Source of the DNA: Lineus longissimus
Taxonomy: Eukaryota; Nemertea; Pilidiophora; Heteronemertea; Lineidae
Reading direction: 5' to 3'
Assembly (NCBI RefSeq): GCF_910592395.1
Contig: NC_088324.1
Location: forward strand, 122,001 to 186,000
DNA length: 64,000 nt
This document shows positions 51,535 through 60,935 of the stretch, in pieces. How positions within the stretch are numbered: the first letter of the stretch is position 1; every line of letters starts with the position of its first letter. The position numbers were made by a program, and so were the translations under genes. The notes below the pieces were generated by a model. It saw nothing but the letters and a program-made list of their open reading frames with translations. It did no database searches and was not told the DNA's origin.

Positions 51535-54500
51535 ATGACTGATAAGAATCAGAAAATACTTTGCACTACATGTGACAAGTACATATCCTACAATAATATG
51601 GCTATTCACAGGAGAACCAAAGGTCACTTAAGTAAATTAAATCCGGATTATGTCCCTATTGCTCAACCCCGAGCCCCATCACTGATCCCTAAAACTATGG
51701 ATAAGAAACTTGCATTTGAGGAAAATGAGCTAGATGGCATAAAGAAAGTGAGTGGAATAGAAATAGTAAAACAATTTGGAAAGCCTGTAGTCACCATTAG
51801 TTTGAAGATTGACAGAGAAGCTAAACAAGTGTATGAATACAGAGATAAATTAGAGGAGGTATTATTTCAACTCAATGATTACCATCACAAAATTAGCATA
51901 TCAGTATTTGCTCAGTTTGATCGTCAGGGTGAAAGTGTAACACACCCCATACAGTCTCCAATGGAAAGCATAATTTCAAGGAACCAGGCAATTTATGCCA
52001 TAACCAACCAGTTAAACTACATTAAGACACAGATTGAGGAAAGGTACTTTCAAGGTTCTGGACTTACTTTAAATAAAATAGAGTCTTGTAACATGACCAT
52101 CTGTTCTTACAAGAGGTGTAAAGGTGGTCATTACACTAAATTACCATTTAAAACAAAAGCAGTAATAAATGTGGAATCAAATGACAATAAATGTTTTCTC
52201 TGGTCTTTATTGGCCGCTAAATATCTGAAAGAAAATCCAGAGACGGACTTTGTCCTGAGAGCAGAGCTCGAGAGTACATTCAATATCACTACCGATATGC
52301 TACAAATGACTTCGTCACGAGAACAGAGTTCGAAAACTACTGATATCAAAATCAAATCATTTCCTGTATGTATTCAAAAGGATATCCCTAAGATAGAGAG
52401 TGATAATAATCTCAAGATTAATGTGTTCAAGTTAGAGAACGAATGGGCTAAGAGCACCTGTGAGGCAAAACTAGAACCTCTCTACCTGTCCAAGAATTAT
52501 GATGATGATGATGTCATCGATCTGTTGTATTTCAAGGACCATTTCATGTACATAAGAGACATCAATCTTTTCTTCAGGACACTAGCTCATAGAGTGTATC
52601 TTTGCAGGAGATGCATGAATTACTTTTACAGGAAGTCAACACTAGATAAACATAAAAAGAAATGTGGAGAACACGATTACTGTAAGATTACTTTGCCTCC
52701 ACCTAACAGTAAATGGTCACAAATTAAATTTGAAAAACACTCATTCAAAAATAGAGTTCCGTTTGTTATCTATGCTGATTTCGAAGCGATAAGCGAACCT
52801 TGTTCTTCTGCCGAAGGCAACATACCAGTAGTATCAGTAGAGCCACCTATGATGAAAGAACCGAGATCAAAGAAACTTTTTAAACAAAATGCATCAGCTG
52901 TTGGTGTTTATGTTCACTCAGACTACACACACCTTTACAGTAGCCAGTATGTGTCTCACAGGGGTGCTGATGTTGTAGATGTGTTCTGTAATTGGTTAAT
53001 CAGGATGGAAGAACAATTCTCTAATTTATTGAACTGTAACTTTCCTCTAACAATGACAGATGAAGACTGGCATAAATATCAATTAGAAACACATTGTTAC
53101 TATTGTAATCAACCTTTGGGTTATGACAAGGTCAAGGATCATGATCACTACTGTGGTAGATATCGAGGTGCTGCTCACAACTCGTGTAATTTGAATGAAA
53201 AGAAAGCTATGTTTGTTCCAGTGTTTTTTCACAATCTCAGTAATTACGATTCTCACTTATTTATTAAAGAATTAATGAATAAGCTACCGAAGTACAAGAA
53301 ACTGAAAATACTTGCCAAAACAACAGAGGAATACATTTCATTTCAGTTCGGTTGTTTCAGGTTTTTGGACTCGTACAGATTCCTGCAGTCCAGTTTAGAC
53401 AACATAACCAAATCAATGTTGGATGATGATTTTAAAATTACCAGACAGCTGTTCCCAAATACCACTGACTTTAAGCTATTGAGGAAGAAGGGTTCAGTAC
53501 CTTACTCTTTTTACACATCACATGAAAGCTACAATGTTACTTACCTAGAAAAGTCTATGTTTTTTGACGAATTGAAAAATGAAATGGCACCTGATTCTGC
53601 CTATGATGAAGCTAAGGTAATATGGGATCATTTCAAGATCAGGAATCACGGTGAGTTCATTGACCTCTACCTCAAAACTGATGTGATCCTTTTAGCTGAT
53701 TTATTTGAGAAATTCAGGGATGTCAATTTGAACTACTTTCAGATAGATCCATGTCACTGTTACTCGGCACCAGGCCTAACCTGGCAAGCTGGTTTGAAGT
53801 ACACAGGAATAAACCTAGAACTACTGACTGATACCAACATCTTACTTACTTTTGAGAAAGCAATACGAGGTGGAATTTCGGGTGTTATGGGAACAAGACA
53901 TGTCAAGGCAGATGAACACCACAAACTACTCTACATAGACGCAAATAATCTCTACGGCTGGTCCATGATGGAACCTCAACCCTATGGTAGTTTTGAAATG
54001 ATAGATATTGATCCACTTAACATGAATGTTATCAGTAAAGAGCAGATTATGGCAATTCCAAGTGATAGTGAAGTAGGCTACTTCTTAGAGGTTGATTTGG
54101 AGTATCCAGGAAATATTAAATTTAAGTCAAGGAACTTTCCATTCTGTCCCGAATCTCTCTTTATTGAAGATGATGAATTAAGTCCTTACCAGAGAGAGTT
54201 ACTGGGTGATGATAAAAGATCAAATGTAGAGAAACTAATACTAACACAAAAGGATAAAACTAATTACATAGTGCATTACAGAATGCTACAATTTTACCTA
54301 AAGCACGGAATGGTACTTAAGAGGGTTCATTCAGTGATAAGCTTTAAACAATCAAAGTGGTTAGCACCATACATTGATTTTAACACTAAAAGACGTATGG
54401 ATTCTAAGACTGATTTTGAGAAAGACTATTTTAAACTGATGAACAATGCGTTCTATGGAAAAACTTGTGAGAATGTAAGGAACAGGGTTGAAATTGAATT

Positions 54501-55265
54501 TGTATCGGACGGGGAGAGAGCCAGGAATGTAATGGCCAATCCCAGGTTTTCATCGATATGCGTATTTGACGAACATAATGCTGCTATTAGCATGAGGAAA
54601 ACATCAATGAAATTCAACAAACCAATCTACATAGGAGCTTCAGTACTTGAATTGTCTAAATTATTAATGTATGAATTCTATTATGAAGTTCTTCAACCGT
54701 ACTTTGGTGAGAAAAATATTGAACTGCTGTATCTAGATACAGATTCCTTTGTACTTAACATTAATACTGATGACTTAACTAAAGACTTAAAGGAGTTGAA
54801 ACACTATTTTGACTTCAGTAATTATCCAAAAGATCATCCACTCTATGATACCAGTAAGAAGAAGGTACCAGGCTACTTTAAGGATGAGCTAGGAGGAGTA
54901 GAGATGATGAATTCATTGCCCTGAGAAGTAAGATGTACGCTTACAGGACCAAGACTATGTCTGGAGAGCAAGGCTCGACAAAAGATTACGATTCTAAGAA
55001 ATTGAAGGGTATTGCCAAGAATGTAGTAAGGAGAAATATCTCATTTGATGACGATGTTGATTGTCTTGAAAAGAGTAGGTCATTTTACCACAAGATGAGA
55101 CACTTAAGATCAGATAAACACCAAATCTATTTGGAAGAAGTTGACAAAAAAAGCCTCAGTCCTTTTGATGACAAGAGGTTCATACTTGAAGATGGAATAA
55201 GAACCTTACCATTTGGAATGTATTATGAAGGCTACATAGATTACAGCGATTCAAACTTCGCTTGA
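51535..55265 (+). pseudogene. Protein-primed family B DNA polymerase, one frameshift near the 3' end
   Basis: 1129 codons from ATG 51535 (the upstream TTG at 51502 is rejected) to TGA at 54922-54924; the sequence goes on one frame over to 55265. N-terminal C2H2-like finger 'CTTCDKYISYNNMAIHRRTK', exonuclease 'FVIYADFEA', Cys/His insert 'CYYCNQPLG' with 'KDHDHYCGRYRGAAHNSC' (endonuclease VII-like), then 'YIDANNLYGWS', 'KLMNNAFYGKT' and 'LYLDTDSFVL'. Two twin-hairpin repeats sit in frame before the exonuclease domain ('TDFVLRAELES', 'TSSREQSSK'). The break removes the C-terminal end corresponding to 'IGLRSKLYSY' in E1. All catalytic motifs lie before it. Could also be a sequencing indel. Confidence 0.87.
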
Positions 55266-55510
55266 GTACGACTACGTCCAGAGAACAAAGTTCGATTAGG
55301 ACTTCGTCTTGAGAGCAGAGCTCGATTAAACTAATGAATAGGGTGGTGCTGATGGTAGTGTTACTTGGTGAAATTCATCCCTAACACCGAAGTCATGATA
55401 ATAGTGATAGTGATACACCACATTAGGATTAGGACGTAGTCCGGGTCCGACTTCGTCTTGAGAGCATAGCTCGAGTCGAACTTTGTTCTCTGGACGTAGT
55501 CCGGGTCCTG
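55264..55510. repeat. Intergenic twin-hairpin repeats between convergent genes
   Basis: At least five units or half-units at 55264-55327 and 55434-55508 lie in the space between the polymerase end and the convergent membrane-protein gene. The DNA between is AT-rich with no gene. Confidence 0.82.
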
Positions 55511-55516
55511 TTTGAT

Positions 55517-56176
55517 TTACTGAACTTTTAGTTTTTCTAGCATCTCTGTCTGTGCTAGTTTTTTTCCTTCTTCTAAAAAAGTCTTCTTTAAAGACTCTAC
55601 ATCAACAGCTGAACTTGCCTCCCTTTGTTTTTTCCTAATGGCATTTTTCATCGAAATGTATTTCTCCTTCTCCTTGAGAATCAAAGTAAACTCATCTGTA
55701 GATATGTGAGAATCGGTTAAGGCTTTACTAACCAAATCATTGATTGTGTTCAGTTTTGAAATTGCCAACATTCTGATATTCTCATGCTTTTCAATTTTCT
55801 TAAGAATATTCTTTTTCTCCCAGCCTAAGGCTGATGAAATAATGGCACTACCTATTGTTACGCCACCCAAAGCTAAGCCTATCGGTGCCGTGATGACACC
55901 AGCTAGAGCGGAAACACCAACAGATCCGGCTGCTACGCTAGTTAAATTAAGGAAATGGCTAATGCCAGTAATTACGCTAAATGCTTTTTTGTACTTTGAA
56001 AATATCTTTCTTCTAAATTCAATCTCGCTTTCTAAGAAACTCTTAACCTCACATATTTGTTGTAGTCTGAAAGCCTGAGGGTTACTTTCTGTATGCTTTT
56101 CAGACCTTTCATAGTTCAATTGACTTTCAGAATTTAAATTACTTAAATCTGGATAAACCTTATTGTCTCCATCCAT
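55517..56176 (-). CDS. Membrane protein with two hydrophobic helices
   Basis: 219 aa; homologue of E1 14586-15044. Long helical N-terminus ('EVKSFLESEIEFRRKIFSKY'), hydrophobic block 'VAAGSVGVSALAGVITAPIG' and 'LALGGVTIGSAIISSALG', conserved 'HISTDEFTLIL', then a longer charged coiled tail than in E1. Start in TAAATG. Confidence 0.76.
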   Translation of the reverse strand: MDGDNKVYPDLSNLNSESQLNYERSEKHTESNPQAFRLQQICEVKSFLESEIEFRRKIFSKYKKAFSVITGISHFLNLTSVAAGSVGVSALAGVITAPIGLALGGVTIGSAIISSALGWEKKNILKKIEKHENIRMLAISKLNTINDLVSKALTDSHISTDEFTLILKEKEKYISMKNAIRKKQREASSAVDVESLKKTFLEEGKKLAQTEMLEKLKVQ

Positions 56177-56180
56177 TTAA

Positions 56181-56468
56181 TTAGTGGGAAAAACTAGAAT
56201 CAGTTGTTCTGTCATTTCTAGTGTTTAGTGTTGATCCTACAGACACTACAGGTTTTTGAAGTACATTAAATTTTAAAGGTTTTTCTGACCCAACAGGTTT
56301 TTCTGACCCAACAGGTTTTTCTGACCCAGCAGGCCCAGCAGGTTTTAAAGGTTTTTCGGGACCAGACTCCAACTTTGACTCTACTTCTGCCTCTAATTCT
56401 CTATGAAATCGTTCTAATCTTTCTTTCCAATTACGTGGTCGTTTTGTGTAACCCCAAGTTCTATTCAT
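56181..56468 (-). CDS. Small basic repeat-containing protein
   Basis: 95 aa. Basic Trp-containing N-terminus 'WGYTKRPRNWKERLERF', then tandem 'GSEKPV' words and a Ser/Thr-rich end. Start in TAAATG ('cttaattaaATG'), 12 bp upstream of the next start in the same strand run. Not recognised; could be a DNA-condensing core protein, but that is speculation. Confidence 0.5.
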   Translation of the reverse strand: MNRTWGYTKRPRNWKERLERFHRELEAEVESKLESGPEKPLKPAGPAGSEKPVGSEKPVGSEKPLKFNVLQKPVVSVGSTLNTRNDRTTDSSFSH

Positions 56469-56487
56469 TTAATTAAGTAAAATAAAA

Positions 56488-57468
56488 TCAATTCACTGCA
56501 AAGAGTAAATTTCTTTCAAGTCTATTATTAAACTTAATCATCTCGTTTATGATTTCTGTCTGACTACATATGTTAATGTTCTGGTTCATTCTCATGTTAT
56601 TATTTAAATTCGATAATCTATCAAGCAGAATCATATTTTCATCACGAAGATAATCCCCGAAATGCTGTGATATCACTATTTTCCAATTTGGTATTACATC
56701 CTGGTCTCGAAAGACAAACCAGTTTTCACTTCTCATTTTTACCATGAAATCCATTGACCTATCCAATTGATCCTTAAATAGTGTGTAGTCTACTTTAGCA
56801 CTCTTCTGTCTGTTTTGTGTTTTAGACATTGGTCTAATGTTAAACCAAGCAAAGCACAGTTCAGGTTTATCTTTGAATTCCTTGATTGGTAAGACATGAT
56901 CCAACTCTTCTTCTACTATTCGAACTCTGTTCTCGGGACTTTGTCCTATTGGAGATAGACTCCTCTGGTACTCTAACCACTGTGAGAAGAAACTGTCTGT
57001 ACATCCTAGATTGAATGATGAATTACCGGTACACTCTCCCTTAGAAATGCGGTTTAGACCAACTCTAATTTTGTGTCTGTCTCTATTACCATTTTGGTCA
57101 AGGTAATCCTTTTTGTAATATGAATTAAAACATGATCTGCAGTTACCTCTATTTCCGTCTTTACCAAATTCACCATCACTTAGTAATTTATTTTCATAAC
57201 ATTTATTACATCCCTTGATTTTACTTGAACCACATTCTTTACAGTAATCAAGTAGTTTATTACGCCTGTTCTTTTCAAAATTAATTTCAGGTTTCTTTTC
57301 ACAGCACTTAACACAATAAATTGTAGGTCCTGAAATTACTGGTTGTTGCTGATACATAGGTTGCTGCTGAAACATAGGTTGCTGCTGATACATAGGTTGT
57401 TGCTGATACACATTGACAGTAGCATTAAATATTGCTCCATCCATTTCTTTCTTTATTAAGTAGGACAT
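56488..57468 (-). CDS. HNH endonuclease with zinc knuckles
   Basis: 326 aa. N-terminal Gln/Pro repeats ('YQQQPMFQQQPMYQQQP'), three CxxC-type knuckles ('CVKCCEKK', 'CKECGSSKIKGCNKC', 'CRSCFNSYY'), then the HNH core 'EELDHVLPIKEFKDKP' with 'CFAWFNIRPMSKTQNRQK'. Homologue of E1 10441-11286. One in-frame twin-hairpin repeat encodes 'SPIGQSPENRVRI' (56925-56947) directly before the HNH core. Start after a poly-A run. Confidence 0.83.
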   Translation of the reverse strand: MSYLIKKEMDGAIFNATVNVYQQQPMYQQQPMFQQQPMYQQQPVISGPTIYCVKCCEKKPEINFEKNRRNKLLDYCKECGSSKIKGCNKCYENKLLSDGEFGKDGNRGNCRSCFNSYYKKDYLDQNGNRDRHKIRVGLNRISKGECTGNSSFNLGCTDSFFSQWLEYQRSLSPIGQSPENRVRIVEEELDHVLPIKEFKDKPELCFAWFNIRPMSKTQNRQKSAKVDYTLFKDQLDRSMDFMVKMRSENWFVFRDQDVIPNWKIVISQHFGDYLRDENMILLDRLSNLNNNMRMNQNINICSQTEIINEMIKFNNRLERNLLFAVN

Positions 57469-57532
57469 TTTTTTTTTAAATTACGTTTTTCGAACTTGTT
57501 CTTGTGACTTAAGTCACTTTAGAGACTTTATT

Positions 57533-58654
57533 TCATTTCAATGATTTGATATCAGAAACTGGTAACCATTCATTGAACTTATCACTGTAACCCTTCCACT
57601 TCACTAATCCGTATTTCTTGCCTTTACTGGTCTTGTACCTTAGGATTTTCTCGATCTTGTACTCTAGCTGGTCAGGATTAGGAACATAGCTCAATTCCTC
57701 TTCATAGAAATATCCTTGAATTTCTTCTTTGTGGTAATCCTCAAGCTGGTAGACGATAGGGTGAGTAAATATGATCTGTTTGATTTGGAACACCTCCTCA
57801 GTGTAGTTGGGCATGTAACCTTTACCGAAAATGGACTTGTACTTTGAAATTCTTACACTGTCACCTACTTTGTACTTTGGATCACCAAATGTCTCTTTGA
57901 GGTGAAGACCGTAAAGATTGTACCACACTGTTCCTTCGTTTTCCATCTTTCTGGCGTCTACAGGTTTCATACCTATTGATGAGTGAAATGTGTTATTGTA
58001 GCCGCTGACCAGGTCATCCAGAACGTCAATCCACTTGTCAGTCTCCTTAGCGGTGAAATAACGCCACATTTTTTCTTTAAGGGTTCTATTGAATCTCTCT
58101 ACTACTGCTGCCTTCTTATCAGATTTTGTGGAGAACCATTCTATGTCATTTTCTGTTAAGAGTTCCTTGAAGTGTTTGTTGTAAAATTCTTTACCGTCAT
58201 CAAACTGGATTTTCGTTGGTTTTGCTTCCTCAAATATCACTTTAAATGCATCTCTGATTTCTTCTCCCCTCTTACTCTTAACTGCTAGAGCCCAAGAAAA
58301 ACGACTAAATAGATCTATGACTGTTAAAATGAATCTGAAACCCTTATTCTGTTTCTCAAATTTTTGCATGTCCACCAGATCTGCTTGCCATTGTTGATCG
58401 ATGTACGATACCATTGTCTTCCTGAAGGTGAATTTCTTAATGGCCGGTTTGTGTAGTTGGTGAGTTGGTAGTGTTTCTAGAAATTCTTTCACTTCTTTTT
58501 GTTTAATAAGTTTTCCTGAGCTCTGCTCTCGTGACGAAGTCATATCTTCCTTGACCTGTTTCCAGATTTTACTCAAAGAACTGTAAGCCACGGGACTCTC
58601 GGGGTTGTAGTACAAATCCCTTAGATACTGCTGTGTGTCATCCTTTACATCCAT
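57533..58654 (-). CDS. Retroviral-type integrase with C-terminal chromodomain
   Basis: 373 aa. Core triad: Asp in 'WQADLVDM', Asp in 'QFDDGKEF', Glu in 'VVERFNRTLKE'. An SH3-like segment 'YKVGDSVRISKYK' follows, then a chromodomain at ~325-370 ('EKILRYKTSKGKKYGLVKWK', 'FNEWLPVSDI'). A chromodomain may bias insertion toward modified chromatin (known from chromoviruses; inference here). A twin-hairpin repeat encodes 'MTSSREQSSGK' near residue 40. Appears intact. Confidence 0.93.
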   Translation of the reverse strand: MDVKDDTQQYLRDLYYNPESPVAYSSLSKIWKQVKEDMTSSREQSSGKLIKQKEVKEFLETLPTHQLHKPAIKKFTFRKTMVSYIDQQWQADLVDMQKFEKQNKGFRFILTVIDLFSRFSWALAVKSKRGEEIRDAFKVIFEEAKPTKIQFDDGKEFYNKHFKELLTENDIEWFSTKSDKKAAVVERFNRTLKEKMWRYFTAKETDKWIDVLDDLVSGYNNTFHSSIGMKPVDARKMENEGTVWYNLYGLHLKETFGDPKYKVGDSVRISKYKSIFGKGYMPNYTEEVFQIKQIIFTHPIVYQLEDYHKEEIQGYFYEEELSYVPNPDQLEYKIEKILRYKTSKGKKYGLVKWKGYSDKFNEWLPVSDIKSLK

Positions 58655-58661
58655 TTAAATG
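58652..58661. promoter_or_regulatory. Palindromic divergent start CATTTAAATG
   Basis: A perfect 10 bp palindrome holds the start codons of both the integrase (minus) and the ATPase (plus), four bases (TTAA) apart. Both starts are TAAATG. Any promoter must overlap the opposite gene. Confidence 0.7.
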
Positions 58662-59279
58662 AGTGAAGTATTTATTTACGAGCCACACAATATGTTAATT
58701 TCTGGTGTTACCAATTGTGGTAAGACATATTTTGCCCTTGACCTCTTAGAAAAGGAGTATCGGCACAAGTTCCAGAACATAGTCATTTTCTGTCCAACAT
58801 ATTTCAACAATAAGACATATGAAAGGAAATGGATTTACCAAGACAAGAACGTCTACATAGTTAATCCCGAAGCTGTGGCCAGTAATTTGGACCTTGTGCT
58901 TCAGTTTGCTACTCTGACCTTTGCTGGTTCTAACACATTATTCCTCATTGATGACTGTGCTAATTTGAGAGACACAAAAAAGAAGGTGTCCGAGTTATGT
59001 AATCTTGCCTTTTCCGGCAGGCACTACAATCTCACTGTTTGGTTACTAGTTCAGAAGTACGATTCAGTTGTTAAGGACTACAGAGAGAACATAAGAATTT
59101 TAGTATTATTTTTTAATAAGGATGAATCAGCCATGAAAGATGCCTTAGAAGAAAACAGTGTTATTCCTAAGGAGAAAAGACAGTACTACATAGAAGAACT
59201 TAAGATGAAAAAAGGATCAAAACTGATCATTAGACTACAACATCCATTTGGATTTACTCTTTCACATCAAAAATCTTAG
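58659..59279 (+). CDS. A32/FtsK-like DNA packaging ATPase
   Basis: 206 aa, intact. Walker A 'GVTNCGKT', Walker B 'LFLIDDCANL', then 'LAFSGRHYNLTVWLLVQKY'. Orthologue of E1 1946-2551. By family it drives genome packaging into the capsid encoded at 60936-62192. It is followed by two and a half twin-hairpin repeat units at 59290-59340. Confidence 0.94.
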   Translation: MSEVFIYEPHNMLISGVTNCGKTYFALDLLEKEYRHKFQNIVIFCPTYFNNKTYERKWIYQDKNVYIVNPEAVASNLDLVLQFATLTFAGSNTLFLIDDCANLRDTKKKVSELCNLAFSGRHYNLTVWLLVQKYDSVVKDYRENIRILVLFFNKDESAMKDALEENSVIPKEKRQYYIEELKMKKGSKLIIRLQHPFGFTLSHQKS

Positions 59280-59323
59280 TCCCGCTTCTCATCGAGCTAT
59301 GCTCTCAGGACTGTGTCCGATCA

Positions 59324-59782
59324 TCAGGACTGTGTCCGATCAGTGGTCTTAGTCTTTCTAACCCTAGTAAAATAATAAATTATTAACCCTAAACCACTAA
59401 GTCCTAGGATAATCCATAGGTACTCGTATTTCTTCATTTCATCACTAGGTTGGTAGTAATCACTTAATTGTGGTCGCTGAGGTAGTACAATAGTTCTTTC
59501 TGGATGTAAATGATTGTAAACAGTAAGTGCTGCATCAGTATTGTTAAAATCAATAGAAGCGTCTCTTTCTCTCTTTAATTCAAGATTAACGAAGTCAATG
59601 GTACTTTTCCTATGCTCCTCCCATTCGGTTGAAGCTTTTTGTAATTGCTCCTGAGCCAAATCATGTCTTTTCACTTCAGTCTCATAGCCATTCTTGTCTA
59701 GTTTTTTAAAAAGGTAACCGGATCCAGTGAATGCTAATCCATTGATTATTGCAGATCCAAATAACATGCCAATGCCAGCCAT
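59324..59782 (-). CDS. Membrane protein homologous to E1 12055-12450
   Basis: 152 aa. Hydrophobic N-terminus 'MLFGSAIINGLAFTGSGYLF', charged helical middle 'KRHDLAQEQLQKASTEWEEH', 'HPERT' word, and a C-terminal span 'YLWIILGLSGLGLIIYYF'. Its 3' end overlaps a twin-hairpin half-unit ('TDRTQS'). Start in TAAATG. Function unknown; the membrane topology suggests a virion membrane or entry role, unproven. Confidence 0.72.
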   Translation of the reverse strand: MAGIGMLFGSAIINGLAFTGSGYLFKKLDKNGYETEVKRHDLAQEQLQKASTEWEEHRKSTIDFVNLELKRERDASIDFNNTDAALTVYNHLHPERTIVLPQRPQLSDYYQPSDEMKKYEYLWIILGLSGLGLIIYYFTRVRKTKTTDRTQS

Positions 59783-59815
59783 TTAATTCCAATGAAAATG
59801 TTAATTCCAGTGAAT

Positions 59816-60562
59816 TTAATGATGTGTTAATACCAATTGGTACTGTACATTATGACCATTAAGATCGATGATTTCACCTTTTTCATCAGTTAAGCGAATA
59901 TTCAGCTTATTGAATCTTGGTTTACAGGGAATTGCTATTGGTTTCTCAAATGTGTATGCTATTAAATCCCCAAAATTAGCTTCCTTTATTGGTCTTGTGG
60001 TTAGCACATCAGATGCTTCACCATTACTTAATACACTATTAGATTCGATTATGTCACAGTGAAAAACAAAATGGTTAATTGGTCTAAAATTGATGGGTTT
60101 CTCGCTTACAACATCATCCTTACTTTTATTGTCTAAAGGGTAAGGCCATTCTGATTTCATGCCAAATAATTCATTACTTTTACCAATAAAATAGATCTGA
60201 TAATGCGCCTCATTTTTTCTCTTTAGGAAGTGTAAGATGGCCTTACCTGTTGGTTCTTCAAGGTCAAATCTGACAGCACCTCTACTCATACTATTTTCTT
60301 TCAACTTATCCGCAAATACTTTTGAAAAGCTCTGTAGGTCATAGAGACCATCTGGTAGTGTAATCTCTGCCACATCAAACCCCTTAACTTTGATTCGGTT
60401 GTTCTCCCTGGCTGCACTTATGTTGTAGAATGTACAAGGTATTACTGCAAAAGTTAAAGTGATGCTACATGCATCCTGAATTTCAGTCTTGAGATTGACT
60501 GTTAAATCACTTGAACTCTGATCTGGATAGTCACTTGAATCTATGTTCATTACAGTAACCAT
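59816..60562 (-). CDS. Penton-like minor capsid protein
   Basis: 248 aa, homologue of E1 13871-14581. 'ACSITLTFAVIPCTFYNIS' near the N-terminus; 'TLPDGLYDLQSFSKVFADKL'; C-terminus 'NIRLTDEKGEIIDLNGHNVQ' then 'YQLVLTHH', the usual last strands of a penton-type jelly roll. Intact, start in TAAATG, in the same strand run as the capsid gene. Confidence 0.7.
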   Translation of the reverse strand: MVTVMNIDSSDYPDQSSSDLTVNLKTEIQDACSITLTFAVIPCTFYNISAARENNRIKVKGFDVAEITLPDGLYDLQSFSKVFADKLKENSMSRGAVRFDLEEPTGKAILHFLKRKNEAHYQIYFIGKSNELFGMKSEWPYPLDNKSKDDVVSEKPINFRPINHFVFHCDIIESNSVLSNGEASDVLTTRPIKEANFGDLIAYTFEKPIAIPCKPRFNKLNIRLTDEKGEIIDLNGHNVQYQLVLTHH

Positions 60563-60619
60563 TTACTTAAGCAAATTTTCGTTTTCAAATTTACCTTTTA
60601 TCAAATAAGTAAATTATTC

Positions 60620-60856
60620 TTACTTCATAATATTTCTGGGTAGGATTCCTTGATCGTAAAGGTACTCTAATGTTCCATTACTAATAGCTACAGTTCCTCC
60701 CAGTTTAAGAATTTCCTCTAGGTCGGCCTGACTTGGGGGACCAATATTGATTCTCAAGAACCTTTTCAGTAACATAGAGTAACCAATTGTTGTTGATGCC
60801 AACAGTAAACTTTGATACAGTGTATTTATGATATCTTTCTTTCCTGGTGTATCCAT
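60620..60856 (-). CDS. Small hydrophobic protein
   Basis: 78 aa, homologue of E1 11789-12028. Helix 'TLYQSLLLASTTIGYSMLLK', then 'INIGPPSQADLEEILKLGG'. Start in TAAATG. Confidence 0.74.
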   Translation of the reverse strand: MDTPGKKDIINTLYQSLLLASTTIGYSMLLKRFLRINIGPPSQADLEEILKLGGTVAISNGTLEYLYDQGILPRNIMK

Positions 60857-60935
60857 TTAATTACTTAGAAAATCACTAGTAAAACTCATTTATCTAGTAT
60901 TCAGTGCTGGAGCGAACTTTTGTTCTTGCAGCATC

